A DNA stretch of 64,000 nt. Origin: Herpomyces periplanetae. Lineage: Eukaryota; Ascomycota; Laboulbeniomycetes; Herpomycetales; Herpomycetaceae. Under the pieces are notes generated by a model. It worked only from the letters and a program-made list of their open reading frames with translations, did not search any database and was not told the origin of the DNA. The stretch covers positions 62,001 to 126,000 of the forward strand of contig WMKJ01000025.1 of the NCBI GenBank assembly GCA_009733715.1, given 5' to 3'. Shown in pieces: positions 55,248 through 64,000 of the stretch. Made by a program: the position numbers and the translations under genes. Positions within the stretch are counted from its first letter, which is position 1, and each line of letters opens with the position of its first letter.

Positions 55248-57119
55248 ATGGCGGACCAAAGTTTATTGGATCCAGTTGATTTAAACAAGCAAATTATCCG
55301 TGCAACTAGCCCAAGTGGGTATGTAATCTCTACTTGCTATGATACTTTTTGAACATGTTGGCTCGCACAGTATCTTCTCAAATGGGCATATCTCGTGTAA
55401 TTTTAGCCAACCTAAACTAACTTGCGATCATAATACGTTATGATCAATAAATGTAACAGTGAATATCTTTCTTTGCATATACAAATATCGGATGCCATAC
55501 GTTCTCGCAAAGTCAAGGCAAAAGATGCTTTACGATATATTCAACGACGAATTGAGCATGAAAACCCCACGGTTCAGATTACAGCACTCTACGTTAGTTT
55601 ATGCTTTAACTTCATTGACTCTTTGAAAGGTTAACTAATGAAAGGAACACTAGTTAACGGATGTTTGTGTGAAGAATGGTGGAAATCATTTTCTAATGGA
55701 AATTAACAAAGGAGAATTGATGGATCGCTTAGCTTGGATGCTGGAGGCACGGGCAAATGTAGCAGCGTATCAGCAGGTTAATGCTAAAATTCTCGAGTTA
55801 ATACAATCATGGTCGGGCATATCTAGTAAAATACTCGGAGAGCATTCGTATATTTGCAAATTGTATGAAGCGCTGAAACAGGGTGGATTTGTATTTCCAA
55901 CTATTCGAAACGGCAAAAGTTTGGTACATGATAATCTTGTTTTGATAAGTTTGATATCCTAAGGGGGGGAAAGGTTTTTTTTCACTAACATAATGGTTTA
56001 ATTCAAAGGGACAGTGTCACAGTTGTGCGAGTAAACTAAATAAATTGGATATAAAATCTACCAGCGAAAGCATGGGGAAGCCATGTGGATCATGTACAGT
56101 TGATTCAATGGAACTATCGGCTTCTGAGGTTTTACCCAGTAACATGGCAGAAATGGATGATGCTGAACGACAATTTGAGGTTGATTTAAAGCGGGCGCTT
56201 GAACTGAGTTTACAGGAAGCTAAATTACGGTCTACGGATTCTGGCCTTGACGGAGAATATACCAGTAATAGAATAATATCGACTGTAGGAAACTTTTCGC
56301 CAGGCCATACCAACGATCAAGCTTGTGTACTATCGAAACATGCAAATTCAACATTATCAACAATGCATGAACAAAGCAGGGAGGATTTTTTATTGGAATT
56401 GGACAGTATACATTTGTTCATATCTTTAGTTCATCGATTAAAAGAGCAAGCATCGGGAGAAAGGCTTATTCTGCAAGATATTAAATTACGGAGATTGTAT
56501 GATGAGAAAGTTAGCCAGCTTCAAGTTAAATTAGAGTTAAGCATGGCCGAAATATGGAAAAAGTATGGTAAGTTTATCCTACTACAGATCCCGATAACTA
56601 TAAAGAGATTGTATGCTAACTTTAATTGTTCTTGTTATAGATATCTATCAACAGATGTATCGAAAATTGACCAACGTTATAAACTTATTCGACAGGATGA
56701 AATCGACAATGATAAATCGACATACGAATGAAGCTCCCATGGATAATGCAATTTTGCAACGAAAAAGTGCAACTGGATACGTTAATACAAAGATAACAGC
56801 CTTTCCAGCTCATGCATCGACCACATTAAATGATACACCAACGGGTATAGAAGAAGTGGGAGGATCAACTGGTTCAAGTTACTTTTGGAGAATTGGACAA
56901 ACGGATAAAGAATCATTTAACCCAATTAATCAAACCACGCCATTTGTTCCTGAAGGTGAACATGCGCATAAACCTTTTCAAGTAAAACCATTGCCTCTAC
57001 CGCCCTCAACAAATGAATCGCATTCCCAAATCGTTTGTCCATATCCGTTAAATGATGAAGATTCTGATAAGGCCGGTGATCAAGGTTGTAATACACCTAA
57101 TAATTTGGTATCAAGATAA
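55248..57119 (+). CDS. VPS27: ESCRT-0 subunit Vps27-like, with an incomplete FYVE domain
   Basis: Vps27 collects ubiquitinated cargo on endosomes and starts the ESCRT pathway. Exons 55248-55318, 55460-55592, 55654-55923, 56009-56567 and 56641-57119 join in phase to 503 aa. The VHS domain covers about residues 1-140 (RKVKAKDALRYIQRRIEHEN, LTDVCVKNGGNHFL). A FYVE domain should follow, but only its second half is recognisable (GQCHSCASKLNKLD, then GKPCGSC); the first zinc pair and the RKHHCR PI3P signature are missing. Next come a UIM (DLKRALELSLQEAKL) and the coiled coil that binds Hse1 (DFLLELDSIHLFISLVHRLK, then WKKYDIYQQMYRKL across the last intron). The tail is Pro-rich. Hse1 is the alternative, but no SH3 domain is present. 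Confidence 0.8.
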
Positions 57120-57147
57120 AAGAAATGTGAAGTGAATGAACAATTTT

Positions 57148-59025
57148 TCAGGAAAATTCCATTGGAAGAGAATTGGCTTGGTTAATTGAGGTTGACCTAA
57201 GGGGAATTTGACGATTTAGCAATTCATGCTCAAGCCAGTGCGACAAGTAATTGGTACGGTAATCAGGAAACACGGAATCGAGGGCTTGAATTTCCATTTT
57301 AACGTTTAGTTGAAGCATTGTTTCCAATTCTTTATGAATATCCTCTTCTACGCCTTGTTCAAGTGAATCTGTACGCTTCAGAGGTTCTCGTTGAAGCATA
57401 TGCTGCGCTTTAATCCGATCATGTTTTGTGAGTGGAAGTAAATATGGACATTCTGCTACGTTAAGATTATCCAGATTAACTATTTCTCCGGACAAGCATT
57501 GAGATAGTTTTACCATTTGTTCAATGCGTAAACCAAGCCATTCCAAATCATCAATATTCAAGTTACTATTCTGATATGCTGATGATAATGAACCGTATTT
57601 ATACATTAAATAAATCGCCAATCCATCGGGATCCAAATCCACTAAGGCAAACACCCGGGACTTCTTTGGCACAGATTTATTCTCTATATGCAGTTTATTG
57701 GCTTGAATAAGTCTATTGAGAAATAATCGGGATGAAATATCCGGATATCCTTTTGCTGTCATAACCAACCCATTTTCAATAGCAGCGGTTCCAATGTCTG
57801 ATAATGCAATTGTTCGAAAACTTGCTTCTTTTTCAACAATTAGGATCCACGCTACCTTTGAAGCGTCAATTTGATCACCTTCAAGTGGCCTGTGAATTAA
57901 GCTTCCTTCTCGATTATCAAAATATGATACTCTACCGTCAGAATGCCGGATTGAACAAGCGCCAATTGCTAACCCCTTAGCTGCAGCTGTTACATTGAGA
58001 AAATGTCGAGGTACGTTTAACGTTCGAGCCAAATCATCCACGACTTGGTTAACGGGACCTTGGCTGACGAAAATTTGGGGATTCTGATAGTATATTTCAC
58101 GCTTGGATATGACCATGTTCCGCTTAAGGGCGCCGAGAATATATGAAATGACAATAATAATTATTACGAATCTCCGATTTCGAACCACCGAATTCCCCGT
58201 AAATGAACATGTGTAATATCTGTAAAGTATATCCAAAGTCTCCGTGGATAATTTGTTTAACTGGTTTAGTGTCGTTCGTTTTCCCGGAATAGGTCGCAGC
58301 AATTTGATAAACGGTGGTTTTCCCTTGCTTAATTCATCGTTTGTCGTGACTAAAAAATGCTCAAATACACTAATTAACCACATGCGATCCCGCAGAGCAG
58401 GTAGCGGAGATTCACGAAGACACGATGTTGTAGTACTTGACACCGATGTGACTTGCACATGTGCTAAACTTCGTTTAATAGCTGTATGCATGAATTTAGT
58501 GAGGATTTTAATGTTGATCTGAGACAATCGATCTTTAGAATGCAACACTCGTGAGATTCTTTCATCCTTAAATAATTCCTCCCGTAAAAGATGAGCATCA
58601 TCGTCATAATCGAAGAGAGATTCGCAGTCCAATTTATCCCATTCCAATGGTAATGTATACGTATAAATATCGTCAGTGGTATCGGAGTATGTTGACTGTG
58701 AATCAAAACTTTCGTCAAAACAATTCCATGGTCGTTCATCTGGGGTTGTGAACAAGCTTAAATCATCATCATCCAGTATACTTGATTCATCTAGGTCAAG
58801 TTTAATGTCATTACCATTAGTGACAGTATCCAATTGATCAGGCAGAAAATTTTCAAACTCCTCGATTAACCCACTATCATCTGTGTTAAGTGATAAAGGC
58901 TCTTCGAATAAAAATACTTCATCATTGCACTTCGGCAGCCCTATTTCCCATATACTCTGATTTGTATCATGTAGGTAACTCCATTCACTTTCAGTATCTT
59001 CATGTATAAGCGTCGGTGAACCCAT
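57148..59025 (-). CDS. SPO11: Meiotic recombination initiator Spo11 (TopoVI-A-like)
   Basis: Spo11 makes the programmed double-strand breaks that start meiotic recombination. This is a single-exon gene; the first ATG (59023-59025) gives 625 aa. The winged-helix 5Y-CAP domain contains SKREIYYQNPQIFVSQG (about residue 311) with the catalytic tyrosine pair, then VDDLARTLNVPRHFLNVTAA and AKGLAIGA. The Toprim domain has VEKEASF and the metal-binding DLDPDGLAIYLMYKYGS (about 458). The first 170 or so residues are very acidic (LDLDESSILDDDDLSLF) and absent from the roughly 400-aa yeast protein. It is tail to tail with VPS27, with 28 bp between stops. The lack of introns is notable among intron-rich neighbours. 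Confidence 0.93.
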   Translation of the reverse strand: MGSPTLIHEDTESEWSYLHDTNQSIWEIGLPKCNDEVFLFEEPLSLNTDDSGLIEEFENFLPDQLDTVTNGNDIKLDLDESSILDDDDLSLFTTPDERPWNCFDESFDSQSTYSDTTDDIYTYTLPLEWDKLDCESLFDYDDDAHLLREELFKDERISRVLHSKDRLSQINIKILTKFMHTAIKRSLAHVQVTSVSSTTTSCLRESPLPALRDRMWLISVFEHFLVTTNDELSKGKPPFIKLLRPIPGKRTTLNQLNKLSTETLDILYRYYTCSFTGNSVVRNRRFVIIIIVISYILGALKRNMVISKREIYYQNPQIFVSQGPVNQVVDDLARTLNVPRHFLNVTAAAKGLAIGACSIRHSDGRVSYFDNREGSLIHRPLEGDQIDASKVAWILIVEKEASFRTIALSDIGTAAIENGLVMTAKGYPDISSRLFLNRLIQANKLHIENKSVPKKSRVFALVDLDPDGLAIYLMYKYGSLSSAYQNSNLNIDDLEWLGLRIEQMVKLSQCLSGEIVNLDNLNVAECPYLLPLTKHDRIKAQHMLQREPLKRTDSLEQGVEEDIHKELETMLQLNVKMEIQALDSVFPDYRTNYLSHWLEHELLNRQIPLRSTSINQANSLPMEFS

Positions 59026-59188
59026 ACGTAAATTTATCAAGGTATGATTCTCCAACGATTCCTTTATCAATTACCCATACAATGTGACAATTGTTCAAGA
59101 TAACCTTGAATAAATATCTCCACACACACACACTTGTCAAAAAAATCGGATGATTTAACCTTACTTTGCCACCCAGAGCAGAAGCAAA

Positions 59189-59196
59189 TCACGTGA
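59189..59196. promoter_or_regulatory. TCACGTGA between SPO11 and RLF2
   Basis: A perfect palindrome in the 294-bp divergent promoter shared by SPO11 (164 bp away) and RLF2 (124 bp away). ATCACATGGTTTTGTGATT follows, a partial relative. This is the shortest bidirectional promoter in the window. Confidence 0.55.
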
Positions 59197-59319
59197 CAAG
59201 AACATCACATGGTTTTGTGATTGGTTTAGAGGGTACGAGAGTTTGATGGGGGATTGTTAATAGACGGATGGAAGGTTTTGGCATGATTAAGCTAGTGAAG
59301 TTTGGGTGTGTGAGTGCGG

Positions 59320-61270
59320 ATGGAGATCATGTCAAAGGGAGGTGATGAATTAGTGATTAAAAGAGAAGAAACTGTGAAGAAGCGAAATTTTAACGAGATA
59401 GAGAATGAAGGGGACGACGAAAATACACGAAACGCGCGAATTTTAATGGTGCGAGAGGAAGATGTTAACAAGCGCGTCAAGGTACAGTTGTGTGAAAAAG
59501 AGGATGATATGAGTATGGGGAAATCGGTAAAGCGAACAAATGATGAGGAGATGGTATTGCCTTGTGAAAAGGATGAAAAGCGCGTTAAGGCTGATAATGA
59601 TAGACGTGGTCGTGGGGTTGAAACTAAGAGACTTAAACATGAGGAAATTGAAGAGAAACACCGGCCTAAAGAGTCGGCCAAATTATTAGCTGATGAAGAA
59701 AAGGGAAAAAAAGCTCGGGTACGTTAATGGCATATCAGGGCGTATGTGGTGTAATGGGCTAACTTGACTTGTATGTACATGCGGGCGTCGATCTAAACGC
59801 TTGTATATATACATTGACATTGTGCGATGCCTTTAGTCGCAATTAAGACTTAATGTATTTTTTGGGGGACGACAGAAATCATCTACGTGTGACGATATTA
59901 ACAATTCTACCGTTGCTAATGCAACAATAATTCATGAAGATTGTAGCCCAATGAGCGAAGCTGTACCGTGTGTGTCAGACTACAGTAAATTTTTTTTAGC
60001 GTACTGTATTCCATCATTCACGGTAATAGCACCGGAAAATGCATTACTGCCTGATGAACCGGAGTTAAGTATGTCACGACAACGATTGGACGATCTAATG
60101 GCGGCGAATGGTGAGTGTACGAGTGGAACGGAATCCTGTTTAGAGTGGAATACATGGACTGAGCATGTAAAGCTTCGACGACGTACAGTTAGCGTTGCGC
60201 TTGATCCGATGGTTCAGGATTTATTGCAACAAATTAACAAGGTGGCGACGAAACCTGGACTAAATGATACCAAAGTGTTAATTAATAGACTGGCGTGTAT
60301 ACCCTTAAAGTGTATTCAATTTCAACAAGATATACGTCCTCCGTATTACGGAACGTATACCCGGGTACAGGATGAGAAAGTAGCGTTAAAGTTGTCACGC
60401 AATCCGTTTACAAAGTGTTTACCGGCTACTAATTACGACTATGATAGTGAAGTTGAGTGGGATGAAGTAGAGGAAGGTGAAGATATTGGTTCAGATGGCA
60501 ATGATGAAGGTGATTCAATAGCAGGTGGGGAAGATGAGGATGATTTGCGCGGATTTTTGGATGATGATTGCGTGGATAATGAGGTAGCAATTGGTCGAAA
60601 TAAACAGAATCTATTCGGCGAATTAGTACCTATTACGACGGGTGTGTGCTGGCAAGATGCGCAGGGAGCAAGTTACAATGTGGAAGGAGAAGAAGTCGAT
60701 TTTTCCGAATATGAAGTGAAATTTTTAATTGGTAAGTTGAGCGTAGAAAGATATCTGAATATGTATAGTTAGAGCTAATGCAGGAAGGGACTTGTGTAGA
60801 TTTCCATGGACATCAGGCTAGCATTGATCCTTACTCAAGTGTATACTGGAAAGCAGAGGGAATTACGGGAGCTGAATTATCAAGTAAGAATGAACCTAGC
60901 GGCGGATTGGGTATTACAGGGAATGGACAAACCAGTGCGGCACATCCATTGGGTAGCGCACTTGAAGCATCTACAGTACCCAAACCTCCGAAACGATGGG
61001 TACCTGCAGAAAGCATGGAAGAGTTTAAGAAGGAGATTCAGGGTAGTGATTTAACTAAGATTGCATTGATTGAGGCATTAAAAAAAAGGTAAGTAATATT
61101 TATGTAGTAAAGTAGGGTTTAGGTGACATTGACAAATTTGCGCCCGTGAACCAAAAAAAAGGTTTCCTAGTATACCGAAAGATGCAATTGTTCATACATT
61201 ATCGAGTATAGCAGAGCGAGTTGGAAGCAAAGCCAGTGGAAAGCGGTGGACCATAAAGCAAAGTGGATAA
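59320..61270 (+). CDS. RLF2: Chromatin assembly factor 1 large subunit (Cac1/Rlf2)
   Basis: This subunit binds PCNA and deposits H3-H4 behind replication forks. Exons 59320-59718, 59876-60731, 60773-61088 and 61162-61270 join in phase to 559 aa. Residues 1-133 are the charged K/E/R region. The conserved block IQFQQDIRPPYYGTYTR is followed by NYDYDSEVEWDEVEEGEDIG and an acidic stretch (about 320-360), the histone-binding ED domain. SIDPYSSVYWKAEG comes next, then the C-terminal winged helix (FPSIPKDAIVHTLSSIAERV, KRWTIKQSG). The third intron, 60732-60772, is only 41 nt; a stop codon lies in it, so it must be removed. The start ATG is the first in frame. PCNA-binding motifs are not obvious. Confidence 0.9.
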
Positions 61271-62077
61271 TTTGAAGACGACAGCAAAACATTGAAGTCC
61301 AGCGTAGAATACGCCAAAAAAGTCGCGAGACAACAATTCTGATTGTCACATGCGGTACTCACGTGGACACGGGCAAATGACGTCATTGGGGCTGGGGAGA
61401 GCGGAACACGGGATCGGACTAGTAGTATTTCCGATGGAATTGTGGAATCAATTTGAGACTCAGGGCGCTGGAACCAAAATAAGAAAGAGCGAGGGCAAGG
61501 TTGAAAACGGGTTTTTGTGGGGTACGCCGGTGGAAGGATAATCCGTACCGGGCGCCGGGAGTGCGGCGCGGAAAATTTAGTTCGGGCTACGCGTGGAGGA
61601 TGAAATTTGTACGTGTCTGCACGGTTGATTGCTTGGTTTTGGGGGCTAAGTTGGGCCGGGAAAAGTTGAAATTTTCACGAATTATTATCGAACAGTTTTA
61701 TCAAACACACAGAATTTGTGTACTCGAGTTTGATTATCTACGTTTCATCGAGAAGGAAGGGAAAACTAATTTGGAGTATCGACGTTAAAGGGATCTCGGC
61801 AACTTTTAACTTTATATACACTTTGTTCACTATCGATCTCATGGTGATTGGCAAAAAATTAGTCGGGTGTGTACGTGATTTTGCGCTAATATTTGGTGAT
61901 GGTGTGTAAAATTTGGGTAAACAATGTCGAGGCTTGTGGTATTTGGGTAAAGTTTAGTGGAATATAGCAATATTTGCAATTTACAGTGTGTATACGCAAA
62001 GTAAGTGCGTGAGGGGTACTATTGGTATTAAATATATATATATATGGAAGGGGGAATCTTTGTGATCGGGGTGAGCC
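61271..62077. promoter_or_regulatory. Upstream region of lipin PAH1
   Basis: About 800 bp with CACGTG at 61360-61365 and TGACGTCA at 61378-61385, 12 bp apart, then GC-rich sequence and an AT repeat at 62032-62045 just before the start codon. Frames in 61350-61909 match nothing. No gene is called. Confidence 0.5.
61360..61385. promoter_or_regulatory. CACGTG and TGACGTCA pair upstream of PAH1
   Basis: CACGTG at 61360-61365 and a perfect TGACGTCA at 61378-61385. Similar pairing occurs upstream of PTH2 (16 bp apart) and ESS1 (56 bp apart), which suggests combined regulation. Confidence 0.5.
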
Positions 62078-64000
62078 ATGCAATACGTGAGATCTATCTC
62101 TGGATCGGTCTCCAAAACGTGGAGCTCTATTAACCCAGCCACGCTAAGCGGTGCCATTGACGTTATTGTTGTAGAGCACGACGATGGTAAGTATTGGTTA
62201 TCGCATGGCTTCTTATTTATCTGCCTGTCCTTGTACCTGGCTGCTTGTACACATGCCCATTGCACAGTTAGGGAGATGTTCAACATTAGATAAAACTGAT
62301 AATTAGCTTATATATAGGCTCGCTGGCATGTTCTCCGTTTCACGTTCGATTTGGAAAACTTCAATTACTACGACCGTATGAAAAAACTGTAGGTGATGTT
62401 AACCGTGAAAGTATATGCACAAACAAGGCTAAAGTTTGCTCGGGTAAATTTTTGAGCGTATAGGTGGAATTTCGGGTAAATGGAGTTAAGCAAGATTTGG
62501 CAATGAAATTAGGCGAAGGCGGTGAAGCCTTTTTCGTTTTTGAAACAAGCGAAGATATTCCAGCTTCAATGAAAACTTCACCTCCGGTATCGCCCAGTGC
62601 AAGTCCACGATCAACGACGTGTGATTGTGATACTACGTCGGAGGTACTCGAACCGTTGGATTTGAATAACTTTTCCTTAGCAAACGGTAGCTCTTGCGAT
62701 GATGAATTAATTCGTGATGAAGACGAGAAAATTATGATGAGCAATGGTTCTACGGGAGGAATAAATTCCGCTGTATGGATGGAATTCAATACGCTACCAC
62801 GCGTGAAAGGTGTAACGGCAGCAGGATTTTTACAAGCGGCACGTAGATCTGAAAGTCGATCTGAAACGCTCGATAAACTAAACAGTCCTGATGAATATTT
62901 AGCTTCAGAAGCGGCTAACTGTACGGGCGGACATGGTGAAGCTCCTGCGATATCGTTGTCGGGGGCATTAACACGGGCCGTAAACCTTGCTAAGCGGTTG
63001 AAAAGTAGTAACATTTCTTCGCGAGTGACAGAAACGGGGGATTTAATGTTGGACATGCGAGGATACAAATCATCAGAAGAGGATGCATTACGGGCAGAAA
63101 TTATAGCACGAAAGATCCTAGCGGACGAGTTGGAGGGCAATTTTGACATTGGCGCTCTAATTGGCATTGATGAATTGGGAAATATTTGGATATACAGTAG
63201 TGAAGAGGCTAAAGAAGCAGCAGAACTGCGGGCAAGTCAATCTTCGGGATCAGCAAGATCAGCGGCACGCGCATGGGGCAGTGAAGGGTCATTTTCACCC
63301 GGTGCATCGGATTCAGAATCAGCTTCGGGATCAGGAGGTTCTGGTTCAGCTTCACGTTGTGCGGAGGGTGAAAATGGGTGTACGAGTGGAGGAAGTAGTT
63401 TACCAGGTTTGCCGACGGTAACAACACTTAGTCAAGACGAGTCCAGCTGTAGCTCCAAGAGTTATGCAAAGACATTACGATTAACCAGCAAACAACTTAA
63501 ATTACTGCTACTCAAGCCAGGACCTAATTCAATGAGCTTTACGGTAAATCGAGCAACATGTCAAGCATTTATGTATTATTGGCGTCATGATGTACCGATT
63601 GTTATTTCGGATATTGATGGAACGATTACCAAGTGAGTTAACGCCAAACTGAGTTCATATGTGTGCAAATAATTGTACGTACACTTTAGGATTGACTAAC
63701 AGAATTCATCATGGTGAGCAGATCCGATGCGCTTGGACACGTTTTAAATATGATCGGGCGAGATTGGACGCACCAAGGGGTAGCCAAGTTGTACACGGAC
63801 ATTGCAGCCAATGGTTACAACATTCTTTATTTGACTTCAAGATCGGTAGGTCAGGCAGACTCGACACGGGGTTACTTAAACGGGGTTGTGCAGGACGGAT
63901 ACAAGTTACCTCGAGGACCGGTTATACTCAGTCCAGATCGGACGATTGCAGCTCTACGTCGGGAAGTTTACCTACGCAAGCCAGAAGTATTCAAAATGGC
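62078..64000 (+). CDS. PAH1: Lipin phosphatidate phosphatase, 5' part (runs off the window)
   Basis: Lipin converts phosphatidate to diacylglycerol at the ER and nuclear membrane and balances membrane and storage lipid synthesis. Exons 62078-62186, 62318-62388, 62464-63632 and 63722 to the window end join in phase. The N-LIP domain starts at the ATG (MQYVRSISGSVSKTW, NPATLSGAIDVIVVEHDDGS, SPFHVRFGKLQLLRPYEKT, GEGGEAFFVFET). A Ser/Asp/Gly-rich middle follows. The catalytic C-LIP HAD domain begins near residue 420, with the DxDxT motif DIDGTIT (about 441) split from KSDALGHVLNMIGRDWTHQG by an intron; LYLTSRSVGQADSTRGYL is visible before the sequence stops. The 3' part is missing only because the window ends. 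Confidence 0.95.

Noticed and set aside
1-64000. Possible biosynthetic, defence or mobile gene cluster
   Set aside because: The genes are unrelated housekeeping genes on both strands; I saw no transposase, reverse transcriptase, polyketide synthase, NLR or terminal repeats.

Overview
This window is nuclear DNA from a fungus, most likely an ascomycete outside the classical budding yeasts. The gene set points there: ergosterol ERG1, a Bud4/anillin-type PH protein, Suv4-20-type SET9, Mim1/TOM13, a Hook-interacting FHIP protein, sorting nexin SNX41, polyphosphatase PPN2 and mitochondrial helicase MRH4. FHIP and SET9 argue against Saccharomyces-like yeasts. Introns are frequent and small (mostly 60-130 nt, a few 38-41 nt), with GTAAGT-like donors and CTAAC-like branch sites. 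An early-diverging lineage such as Taphrinomycotina is possible, but I cannot fix the species. No transposon, virus-like element, CRISPR array, rRNA or convincing tRNA was seen.

Layout, left to right. 0.5-5.3 kb: ERG1 and a single-pass membrane protein of unknown function, both minus strand. 7.7-16.2 kb: FHIP (minus), a Mte1/Dbl2-type DNA-repair protein (plus), then PPN2 (plus) facing NSE4 (minus). 16.8-23.9 kb: DPH1 (plus) facing ESS1/Pin1 (minus), an unrecognised secreted protein (plus), RPB9 (plus), mitoribosomal uL14m (minus). 24.8-28.5 kb: SET9 (plus) and MRH4 (minus), tail to tail. 28.5-32.1 kb: a long ORF-poor gap with a pentameric minisatellite. 32.1-42.6 kb: BUD4 (plus), PTH2 (minus), SNX41 (plus). 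44.0-54.5 kb: a large FN3 and coiled-coil protein, the Na+/phosphate symporter PHO89, and a Mim1-like protein, all plus. 55.2-64 kb: VPS27 (plus) facing SPO11 (minus), CAF-1 large subunit RLF2 (plus), and the start of lipin PAH1 (plus, cut by the window edge).

These are mostly unlinked housekeeping genes, not an operon-like system. Loose functional themes recur: genome maintenance (Mte1-like, NSE4, SET9, SPO11, RLF2), endosome and vacuole biology (FHIP, SNX41, VPS27, PPN2) and phosphate (PPN2, PHO89). I rebuilt most multi-exon genes by hand. The exon sets given all sum to whole codons and join in phase, but no transcript data were available. The clearest shared signal is a palindromic TCACGTGA motif in nearly every upstream region. 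I did not find a clear undescribed multi-gene system; the best leads are the motif network, a VPS27 with only half a FYVE domain, an open spliced frame just after the ESS1 stop, an alternative RPB9 C-terminus, and two proteins I cannot assign.
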